DNA of 23,125 nucleotides from Chara braunii. Its lineage: Eukaryota > Streptophyta > Charophyceae > Charales > Characeae. The stretch's first letter is position 1, and each line of letters starts with the position of its first letter. Shown here in pieces: positions 16,122-23,125 of this stretch. The stretch lies in contig BFEA01000061.1 of NCBI GenBank assembly GCA_003427395.1, positions 1,982,800 through 2,005,924 of the forward strand, written 5' to 3'. A model generated the notes under the pieces. It was not told where the DNA came from, did no database searches, and saw only the letters and a program-made list of their open reading frames with translations. Position numbers and translations under genes: made by a program.

Positions 16122-16182
16122 GCGTGTCATCCTTGTGGGGGGCCACATTAATCTTCGTTTTCTGTATCGTTCCAAATTTAAA
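16122..16182 (-). pseudogene. U6 snRNA copy 4 (core only)
   Basis: The minus strand reads TTTAAATTTGGAACGATACAGAAAACGAAGATTAATGTGGCCCCCCACAAGGATGACACGC. The U6 core from TTGGAACGATACAGA to GGATGACACGC is present, but the ACAGAGA box is interrupted by an insertion and both termini are missing. No A-tail or duplication was found. Confidence 0.8.
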
Positions 16183-16269
16183 CCACCAGTACCTCCCCGA
16201 TGTTTTTTAGAAGTCGCGGCCGTTAACACGCCGCGACTTTCGGGGGTCGGGCAAGCCAACGTCCGGTCA

Positions 16270-16352
16270 CTTGCCCAAAAAAACAAAAACAAAAAAACAA
16301 AAAAAAAACAGAGAAATAAATAAAGAAAGAAAAGAAAAAAAAAGAAAAAAAA
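16270..16352. repeat. A-rich low-complexity tract
   Basis: AAACAAAAACAAAAAAAC and AAAGAAAAGAAAAAAA runs. Neighbouring lysine-rich or phenylalanine-rich open frames derive from it. Confidence 0.85.
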
Positions 16353-16383
16353 GCACGAATCTCTCCGCGGGAGAGAGAGAGAG

Positions 16384-16417
16384 AGACACGCCGCGTTCGG
16401 TGTGCCAAACTCGGCGT
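16384..16417. repeat. imperfect palindrome, partner at 17074-17105
   Basis: CACGCCGCGTTCGG-TGTG-CCAAACTCGGCGTG folds back on itself. A related palindrome (CACGCCAAGTTTGG-TGCG-CCAAACTCGACGT) lies at 17074-17105. Both are preceded by a GA array and followed by a CT array. Confidence 0.75.
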
Positions 16418-16422
16418 GAGTC

Positions 16423-16451
16423 TTTTTTTTTTTCTCTCTCTCTCTCTCTCT

Positions 16452-16488
<37 letters not shown>
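16423..16488. repeat. T-tract, (CT)n and (CA)n arrays
   Basis: T homopolymer, CT array (16434-16452), then CA array (16459-16484). Confidence 0.95.
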
Positions 16489-16492
<4 letters not shown>

Positions 16493-16507
16493 GTAGGCGC
16501 GCTCTTT

Positions 16508-16600
16508 CAAACTTGAAAGAATGAGAAAGAATCTACCCGCGTTTTTGTGGAAGATTCATTCTCATTTTGCACATAGGGAGTAGCGGCTTCAGCGCTTCTG
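16508..16600. repeat. five-copy repeat, variant B copy
   Basis: TCAAACTTGAAAGAATGAGA..GTGGAAGATTCATTCTCATTTTGCACAT..GGAGTAGCGGCTTCAGCGC is closely matched at 16858-16960. The central GGAAGATTCAYTCTCATTTTGCA is shared with the copies at 13110, 16695 and 17153. Confidence 0.8.
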
Positions 16601-16619
16601 CTTCTATCTCCGATGTGTG

Positions 16620-16622
<3 letters not shown>

Positions 16623-16677
<55 letters not shown>
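16623..16677. repeat. (CA)n microsatellite
   Basis: Pure CA array of about 55 bp between two members of the repeat family. Confidence 0.97.
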
Positions 16678-16680
<3 letters not shown>

Positions 16681-16694
16681 ACGGTCAGTGGGCC

Positions 16695-16796
16695 TTGCTT
16701 GACATGCAGAAAAGGCAAAAGTCATCACTATGTACCTTTCCATGTTTGCATGGAAGATTCTCTCTCGTTTTGCAAATTTCAGTAGTAGTGGAGCCA

Positions 16797-16800
<4 letters not shown>
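16695..16800. repeat. five-copy repeat, variant A copy
   Basis: Matches 13131-13226 and 17153-17256: GACATGCAG..AAAGTCATCACTATGTACCTTTCC..ATGGAAGATTCTCTCTCGTTTTGCAAAT..AGTAGTGGAGCC. Confidence 0.8.

Positions 16801-16839
<39 letters not shown>
16799..16839. repeat. (CT)n microsatellite
   Basis: Pure CT array of about 40 bp. Confidence 0.97.
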
Positions 16840-16841
<2 letters not shown>

Positions 16842-16857
16842 CAACGTGCACTCGCCC

Positions 16858-16960
16858 ACTTTCAAACTTGAAAGAAAGAGAGAATCTAGGCGCGTTCAAT
16901 TTTTGCGGAAGATTCATTCTCATTTTGCACATGGGGAGCAGCGGCTGCAGCGCGACTGCT
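16858..16960. repeat. five-copy repeat, variant B copy
   Basis: Second copy of the form at 16508-16600, about 350 bp further on, suggesting duplication of a larger segment that included the intervening arrays. Confidence 0.8.
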
Positions 16961-16979
16961 CTATCTCCCAATTCGCGTT

Positions 16980-17021
16980 CACATACACACACACACACAC
17001 ATACACACACACACACACACA

Positions 17022-17077
<56 letters not shown>

Positions 17078-17122
17078 CGCCAAGTTTGGTGCGCCAAACT
17101 CGACGTCTCTCTCTCTCTCTGA
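16980..17122. repeat. (CA)n-(GA)n-palindrome-(CT)n block
   Basis: CA array (16980-17023), GA array (17024-17075), the imperfect palindrome (17074-17105), then a CT array (17107-17120). Confidence 0.93.
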
Positions 17123-17152
17123 ACTCCGCGTTAGTCACTGTCAGTGGGCGTC

Positions 17153-17256
17153 CCTCGACATGCAGGAAAGACAAAAATCATCACAGTGTATCTTTCCATA
17201 TTCGTGCGGAAGATTCACTCTCATTTTGCAAATGGCAAGAGTAGTGGGGCCACGAC
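17153..17256. repeat. five-copy repeat, variant A copy
   Basis: TCGACATGCAGGAAAGACAAAAATCATCACAGTGTATCTTTCC..GCGGAAGATTCACTCTCATTTTGCAAAT..AGAGTAGTGGGGCC. It is the member closest to the copy at 13110-13230, but its terminal inverted repeats are not preserved. Confidence 0.8.
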
Positions 17257-17417
17257 CCTCTTTTCTTTTTTGATTTCTTGTTTTTTTGGGCAGAAGAATT
17301 GTCGGGTTTTTTTTTCCATTTTTTTTTTGTTTTTTGTGTGTGCCTACCGATAGCTTGAGGCTCGGCAAGGTTGAGGCTATCAGTAGGCTGAGCCACAGGC
17401 TTTAACAACCGCTAGGC

Positions 17418-17472
17418 ACTGGTGGTTTAAAGGATGTTCTAAAGGATGACAGAGCCTTCATTGGCTCAGAAA
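17418..17472 (+). repeat. short dispersed repeat, partner at 6547-6603
   Basis: Aligned blocks: CACTGGTGGTTTAAAGGATG, TCTAAAGGATGAC and GGCTCAGAAA. Unrecognised. Confidence 0.45.
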
Positions 17473-17499
17473 GTCCTAGGTTAGGAGCAATTTGGCCAT

Positions 17500-19500
17500 G
17501 ATCTTTGCAGAAGGCAAATTGGATAACACAGCGGTTGTGCTAGTTAGCAAGGGACGACTGTGTGTATATATATATCAAGTGACATTTCGTTAAAACTGAC
17601 ATGTTTTTATAAAATCGTGATGTCAAGTGCATAGACTCTTGCCTTTGTCCGTTAAAGGTGACAACCCTTCCGGCTATGTCATGCAAGAGTTTAAACAAAA
17701 ACTAAGACAGAGACAACTTGGAGACGACGAAAAATAACCCCACGAACCGTCGTGGCGGGCGTGGTCGCATCGTCCTTTCGCCGTTCTAGCCGGGTGCGCT
17801 AATTGTTTTTCCCACGGTCCCCTGCGACAAGATAGGTTCCCGTGAGGCACAACTTGCCTTTCCTGAGGGGCTGTCACCATCCTTAGGGGTGTATCCCTAT
17901 CGAGCTATTGACCAACATGTGAAAGTTTTTATATGCAAGCGTGGAGGTAGGTCAGCCGATGGTGTTTGGTCGTTCGCTGTAGCATAGATATGCTTGGTCA
18001 ACGCCAAGTGCACCCAAACATCGTTCGTCCCTTAGGGCATTGATCTCCTAAGTACGAAGCGGACGCCGGTCGACTAGGACGGTCTCAACCAAGCGTGAAA
18101 CCCAAGTATCAATCCTTATCCCTTAGACACACAACTCATAAAAAAAATGTTATAACGATATAATTATGTAAAAATGAACTGATAACGAGGAGTGGCTTTC
18201 AATAATATCCTCGATGCAACCGACAAGATAGTCGGACTGCCTCAATTTTAGCTCGATAAGATGCGCTGCCAAAGGTATTCATTTTACCCTACCGCCGACC
18301 TAAGATGAGACACACACATACATCCTTATACATTTTTAATCTTCTTGGATGACTGACTGCTTTGCAAAAGATTCTTGATCAGGTGCATTACTTAAAGTGT
18401 TGCACGTCTCACTTCTAGGAAGTGGTCTGGGGTACTCCTCGCCCAAGCACTAAGCTCGAATCTTTGAAGTCTGATAGTTTTTACCGAATCGGTAGAATAT
18501 CCCCCCATAGAACGAACGTCTCTGAATCGGTAACAAGGTCGGTTCCTAAAGCAACGAACCCCCGCCCCAGATGCTTCCTAGAGAGAAAACGTGTTCGCTA
18601 CGAGTTGATTTTAATTGTTTTCGTTTTTCAAAAGGGAAACTGTAACGAAAAAGAGTCGGAGGTGATAAAGAACGAGAATCATTTCGACGGGTATAGACAA
18701 ATAAGGGCATTCGGGATAGAACGATTCAGTCTCGGGAAAATACTATGATTATCTTCACTTTCTTTATATTGATAAGTTTTTTTCTACGGCGCCAACACAA
18801 TATTTTTTTATTTCTCCACTAGAACAAAATTAGTCTTCTTTTCAAGCATCCCTTTTTATCTACCTGTACAAAACGCAAAAAAATAACACGTTCAAAAGAA
18901 ACCAGCACAATTTCATACTGAAGTCAGACATTTCCATTCATATCCATGACGCGCACAACTTTCCTCTACTTTTTATTTTGAACGTTGTCGACCGGTAGAA
19001 GGGGTCTGCCGGCACGCCGTTCGAACCCTACGCCTCGCGCCACGTCTGTCACCCGCGGGAGGGTCGGTCAGGGCTCCTATAACCTGCACAAAACACTTCA
19101 GTTCACACCCATGAAAACAAGGACCGTAGCAGACCGAGACCAATGCAAGACGAAACTTATGAAACACTGTCTGGAAGGAATAAAAGAAGCAGTTTCATTC
19201 AGTCCAAAACGATGGGATGTGAAACACTAGTTCCGGCTTCAGCCGTTGATCTCGCCCCTATGTCCGAAAAGTCCGTCTGGGTCCCCACAGACCTAGTCAA
19301 TAGACGTCGCCTTATCCTCCTCCTGATTGGATGGCGCCTGTATCGCGTCCGTCGATCCCAAGGAATTGTACTCGAACTCTCGGTGTCAGATGTAGCCTCC
19401 CTTACCCATCGGGGCCAGAGCTCCAGTTCTACTGTGACCATATCTCAGCGCAGTCCCCCCCCCCTCAGGAGTACGTCACTCCGTTCGACCAAGTTCAGGG
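17500..19500. other. non-repetitive stretch with no recognised gene
   Basis: About 2 kb, lower in microsatellites and, at 18.1-18.9 kb, AT-rich. It could be the decayed body or flank of a large transposon, but no LTR pair, primer-binding site or polyprotein motif was recognised. Open frames at 18422-18748 (begins GTG) and 19143-19649 have no family resemblance; the latter runs into the 29-bp minisatellite. Confidence 0.5.
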
Positions 19501-19506
19501 GAATCT

Positions 19507-19709
19507 CTTCGGAAAGGTTCGGTTCGGATGTACCCCTTCGGAAAGGCTCCGTTCAGATGTGCCTCTTCGGAAAGGCTCGGTTCAGATGTGCCTCTTTGGA
19601 AAGGCTCGGTTCAGATGTGCCTCTTCGGAAAAGTTCAGTTCGGATGTAGCTCTTCGGAAAGGCTTGGTTCGGTCGTACCTCTTCGGAGAGCCCGCTTCAC
19701 GAAAGTACC
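19507..19709. repeat. 29-bp minisatellite, seven units
   Basis: CTTCGG (or CTTTGG) starts at exactly 29-bp steps: 19507, 19536, 19565, 19594, 19623, 19652 and 19681. The unit is CTTCGGAAAGGCTCGGTTCA plus GATGTGCCT. Because 29 is not a multiple of three, all frames cycle through the same peptide set, which accounts for the long plus-strand open frames. Two degraded units follow to about 19765. Confidence 0.95.
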
Positions 19710-19785
19710 TAGTACTCGAGAAACCCTCTTCGGTCGTGCCTCTTCGGAAGGCCCGCTTCACAAAAAGTACCCCTTCGGGATAGTG

Positions 19786-20180
19786 TCCCTTCGATAAAGT
19801 GCCCCTTCGGTAGAGTGTCCGCTCGATAAAAGTGTCCGCTCGGTAAAGTACCCTCTTGGTAAAGTATCCGCTCGGTAAAGTGTCCGCTTGGCTAAAGAGT
19901 CCGCTCGGTAAAGTGCCCGCTCGATGAAGTATCCGCTCGGTAAGAATGTCCGCTCGATAAAGTGTCCGCCCGGTAAAGTGTGCGCTCGATGAAGTATCCA
20001 CTAGGTAAGAGAGTCCGCTCGGTATAGTGCCCCTTCGGTAGAGTGCCCTTCCGGTAGAGTGTCCTTCCGGTAGTATGCCCTTCCGGTAGAGTGTCCCCCC
20101 GGTAAAATGTCCCTCCGGTAAAACGCCCCCTTCGGTAGAGTGCCCTTCCGGTAGAATGCCCTCCTCGGTAGAGCCTGGCC
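19786..20180. repeat. 16-18-bp minisatellite, about 23 units
   Basis: Units of the form GTGTCCGCTCGGTAAA. The first half is mostly of the CCGCTCGGTAAAG type and the second half (from about 20028) of the CCCTTCCGGTAGAGTG type, so the array has two homogenised subfamilies. Minus-strand open frames (LYRRGTLPEGH-like) come from the repeat. Confidence 0.93.
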
Positions 20181-20950
20181 CGGAGCACGTCCAATAGATC
20201 CGGTCGGCCGTGATGATCTGACAGCCTTCAAATGTCCGCTCAGTCCTATGACCTGCTACTCGTTCTGAGGGCTCATTCGGCCTGACAATCTGAAAAGGGC
20301 CCCAAAGGCGCCTCCTTGCGTGATGCCCCACCCGGTATGATCGCCCAATCTGTCCCCAAAGGTCCGGTTCGGTCCGATCTTCCGATCTGTGCCCAAATCC
20401 CCTCGTCGGCCCGCCCTCGCTCAAAGAGGGCCGCTATTTCCGATTAGAGGCTCCTTCCCTGGTGACCCGCGAGCCCCTCCCCCCCCGAGTGAGCCGTCTT
20501 CACGATGGTTCGGGTGTGCCTCGTATGAGTTCTCTAGGCGGAGGGTCCAGATACACCTCAAAGGAGTCGCCTTCTCGATGCCCCAGTTCGATCTGCCCGG
20601 TAATCAAGTTCGTGTTCAAAAAAGCCGCCTTGTCCAACTCCGTCCCCAAAGGCCCGATCCGCTGATACTCGACTGTGCCCTCGAGACGTCCATAGCGTAT
20701 GCCTCTCGATGCTCCCCTAGTGCTCAGGCGACCTTGCAAAGCCGTGTCCTGCGCTCCTGGGTGCCCTCCTTAGAATCCCCTTCCCCGCAACCTTATGTAC
20801 GTTCGTTCATCTTCTACCCATCAATTCCCGCGCTCCATCTCTCTCGTGCAACACTCGTAGATGCGCTAAACTCCGCTGTCCCTCTGTGGGGCGTGCGGGT
20901 GTATGCGCGGTTGCATGCGGTATCTCGCGTCGATCCCCGCTCGTGCGCAG
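20181..20950. other. GC-rich stretch with no recognised gene
   Basis: Open on several frames (for example 20389-21285 plus, 298 codons), but codons are Arg/Pro/Ser-rich without a domain, and the frame continues into tandem repeats. I do not call a gene. Confidence 0.45.
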
Positions 20951-20959
20951 GTGCCTGCG

Positions 20960-21125
20960 CAGTAGCGCCCAGAGTCCTCCGTCGATCCCCGCAGCAGCGC
21001 GAGTGTATGCACAGTGGTTCCGCAGTGTCCCCCATCGATCTCGCAGCCACCCGTGTGTACGCGCAATGGCTCCGCAGTGTCCCTTGTCGATCTCGCAGCC
21101 GCGCGGGTGTACACGCAGTGCGCAG
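20960..21125. repeat. 52-bp tandem repeat
   Basis: CGCAGTGTCCC starts at 21021 and 21073, and a diverged unit precedes at about 20957-21020 (CCGTCGATCCCCGCAGC). Shared words are TCGATCTCGCAGCC and GTGTACGCGCA. Confidence 0.85.
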
Positions 21126-21230
21126 GTCCTCTCGAATGCACGCACCTATCGCGCTACACCCCCTTCCCGTGCTCGGGCGCGCAGATGCGAACAACAGTTC
21201 GTTGTCCTCCCTTGCCTGTGCGCAAGTGCG

Positions 21231-21465
21231 CGTAGGAGTGTGCAGCAGTCCGCTGCCCCCTCAGTCCGTGCGCAAGCGCGCGTAGGTGCGCGCAGCAGCC
21301 TGCTGCCCCCTTTGTGTGTTCGCAAGCGCGCGTAGGTGCGCGCAACAGTCCGCTGCCCCCTCTGTCTGTGCGCAAGCGCGCGTAGGTGCGCGCAACAGTC
21401 TGTGCGCAAACACGCGTAGGTGCGCGCAACAGTCTGTGCGCAAGCGCGCTTAGGAGCGCGCAACC
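21231..21465. repeat. 50-bp minisatellite with 34-bp variants
   Basis: CGTAGG starts at 21231, 21281, 21331 and 21381 (50-bp period), then at 21415 and, as CTTAGG, at 21449 (34-bp period). The 34-bp units lack the internal CCGCTGCCCCC segment. Long frames on both strands (for example 21146-21742 minus) come from the array. Confidence 0.94.
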
Positions 21466-22030
21466 GTCCGCTGGTGAGCAGGCCCGCGCGGTGATCCGCA
21501 AGCGTGCATACTCCGCCGCGCAGCCCCCTGCGCTGATATCTACCAGCGCGCGGTTCAGCGTAGTGGTGCGCGAATGCGCGAGGGGTCACCACACGCTCTC
21601 CCCGCTTCTGTCCGCTGTCGAATAGGAGCCACGTGATGGCGTGCGAGTGCGCGCGCTGGGCCGGACAACTCTCCTGTCCGCCAATGGGCGGGGACCTCGC
21701 ACGCTGCTTCCCTCTCGTCAGCGGGTGCGCGCATGTGAGCACGATTCCCCCACGGCCGCTCCTCCACCCTCACTGATTTGATTCATCCGGAATAGGTGTA
21801 ATTACTCAAATAAAAACAGCTTCGCTGGTTGTCGACAAAAAAAATCATAATTAATTGCGACTGGCGTCAATGGTTTTCTGGTGATCGCGCCTAACGGCGG
21901 CTTCCTGGAAGCGGGAATTCTTTGTCAAATTAAATAAAGTGAAGCTTATGGAAACCAAATGTTTCTGTTTTTTAGAAATCGTGGGTGTTGGATACTCCTG
22001 TGAGTATTCTCTGCCCATCTCTCCCGTGCA
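21466..22030. other. no recognised feature
   Basis: A GC-rich tail of the tandem region to about 21775, then AT-rich sequence (21776-21985). Nothing recognised. Confidence 0.5.
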
Positions 22031-22170
22031 CTCGTCGTCCGTCTTTCTCTCTCCTGTGCGCCTGTCATTCGCGTCCCTCACCCGTGCGCCTGCCCAGTGC
22101 CCCTGAAGATCGCCTCTCAGCAGTCCCGTGCGCCTCAAGTCCCGTGCGCCTGTCCTCGCATGTGAAGAAT
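22020..22170. repeat. degenerate CCCGTGCGCCTGTC-type tandem repeat
   Basis: The words CCCGTGCGCCTG, TGTGCGCCTGTC and CCCGTGCACTCGTC recur irregularly at 15-50-bp spacing. Short and weak. Confidence 0.55.
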
Positions 22171-23125
22171 GCCCCATGCCTTGGCTCGGTTGAGCTTAAG
22201 TACTCTGCCGGGCCCTTCCCACAAGTGTGTGTGTGTGTGCCCCGGCCTCCGATGCACTGAGGCTGCGAAACACTTGCAGCGCCTCGGTACTGTGGCTGCG
22301 CCCGGGCCTGATTGGGCCTCCGAAAAGGTCCCCGTGGAAAGGGCCTTCCTATCGGGAACCGGGCCCTTTGCAGCGCCCCGGTACCGAGCCTACTTTCGGG
22401 CGTGTCCTAGGCCGCCCAGGGCTAGGCGGTCCCCACGCGGTAGCGGTACCGCCTTAAAGGAAGTAAAGGGGCACGTAGTATTGGAGCCGCCCAACAACGT
22501 TCAAAACAAACAGGGTCAAGCAAAGTGTGGGTTCACAGAGGTGTGAAGGGAAATATGAGTTAATTAATTGACGTTGAGTGAACTAGTAAGTGGCTTACTT
22601 AAGAAAGCCAAATAGTATATAAAAAAGATCGGTCGCACAACTCCACGAGTTGCGGTCTTCCCATCAATAGGTGGTTCACGTCTTCTCTTGAATGCTCGAA
22701 CGAACAAAAGTCGGACCACCAAAATGACCCAAGTGAGACAGCCCTCTTGGAGGGTGCTCTCACCTATAAGTTTCATGCGGTCCCAACACAGTTCCACCAG
22801 CACCACGTCCGATGACAATGGCCACACCAGCATGACCGTCCCGATCTCGAAATCAGTCCCTTCTTGTCCCAAAATGGGCCCTAGGCGATCTTGTGTTGCT
22901 GTTGCACGACCGGAAAAAAATAAAGGTGGACCTGATTGAAAACCGTATGTGCCACGAGCCGCAATGATTACTATCGCGCAGACTCACTCTGCATTCTCTT
23001 CATGCCGCCGATCCACGCACCAGTGTCGCACAATCCCAACCGTGCACCAGCGCTGGCTCAACCTTTAGATCAGGGTTGTCGAGCGTCGGCCATGGGGCCT
23101 CGGTGGGGGTGCAGGGGATGGGGTG
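22171..23125. other. no recognised gene
   Basis: Contains a short (GT)n tract (22225-22240). Overlapping frames on opposite strands at 22564-22872 (minus, 102 codons) and 22688-22939 (plus) have no family resemblance. The minus frame has hydrophobic stretches but no recognised motif. Confidence 0.5.

Noticed and set aside
19005-19040. Minus-strand tRNA suggested by GGGTTCGAAC
   Set aside because: Only the B-box-like word is present; the stems and A box are absent.
19507-19709. Possible CRISPR array
   Set aside because: The 29-bp units are directly adjacent with no spacers, and the window is eukaryotic.
19143-20424. Repeat proteins (LGSDVPLRKGSVQ type on plus, LYRRGTLPEGH type on minus)
   Set aside because: The 29-bp and 16-18-bp periods are not multiples of three, so there is no selection for a frame; several frames give equivalent peptides.
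21146-21742. 198-codon minus-strand frame rich in Arg/Ala/His
   Set aside because: It covers the 50/34-bp minisatellite. The apparent CAHLRAL repeats are the tandem units in translation.
17500-22600. LTR retrotransposon spanning the divergent-composition region
   Set aside because: No long direct repeats bounded by TG..CA, no primer-binding site and no gag, protease, RT or integrase motif could be found.
22564-22939. Opposed open frames near the right end
   Set aside because: They overlap antisense to one another, have no recognised motif and are within the length expected by chance.

Overview
This is eukaryotic nuclear DNA that is almost entirely non-coding and dominated by repeats. There are no bacterial operons or ribosome-binding sites and no CRISPR array. 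The window is instead packed with long (CA)n, (GA)n, (TA)n and A-tract microsatellites, several kinds of tandem minisatellite, tRNA-derived and snRNA-derived retrosequences with target-site duplications, and inverted-repeat elements. The U6 and U2 fragments look green-plant-like: one U6 copy opens with the GTCC-TTCGGGAC-ATCCG 5' hairpin, and one U2 copy begins with ATACCT. The only credible protein gene carries what looks like a thylakoid-lumen (Tat) signal. Together these suggest a streptophyte or other green-lineage genome; a repeat-rich charophyte such as Chara would fit, but that is a low-confidence guess.

Layout. 1-4.4 kb: microsatellites, a dispersed repeat present in inverted orientation at 81-171 and 3404-3575, a 46-bp tandem repeat, and a tRNA-derived SINE-like element at 4232-4400. 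4.4-7.7 kb: two blocks of purine-rich low-complexity DNA built on a GGCAGCAAGGC-like motif, separated by G-rich sequence and one copy of a SINE-like family. 7.9-9.6 kb: a 46-bp periodic repeat capped by a U2 fragment and an A-tract, then a complex inverted-repeat cluster carrying TTTGGCGCGCCCAAA palindromes, then a 76-bp tandem repeat. 9.98-10.85 kb: the one plausible gene, encoding a putative lumen-targeted protein. 10.9-13.1 kb: microsatellites, a tRNA-Gly(UCC), two U6 copies (one flanked by a perfect 15-bp duplication), a SINE-like element with a 14-bp duplication, and a small A-tailed element with a 28-bp duplication. 13.1-17.5 kb: five related copies of a roughly 100-bp repeat mixed with CA/GA arrays, a U6/U2/tRNA-like composite at 13.75-14.05 kb, a tRNA-Met-like element, and further SINE-family, U2 and U6 fragments. 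17.5-19.4 kb: sequence of different composition with no recognisable gene. 19.5-21.5 kb: three successive minisatellite arrays (29 bp, 16-18 bp, 50/34 bp). 21.5-23.1 kb: no recognisable gene.

There is no set of interacting genes to describe. The best novel material is the cluster of spliceosomal-RNA-derived retrosequences (U6 x4, U2 x3), several joined to A-tracts, T-tracts or tRNA-like modules and three insertions marked by clear direct duplications. Nearly all long open frames are by-products of tandem repeats or microsatellites.
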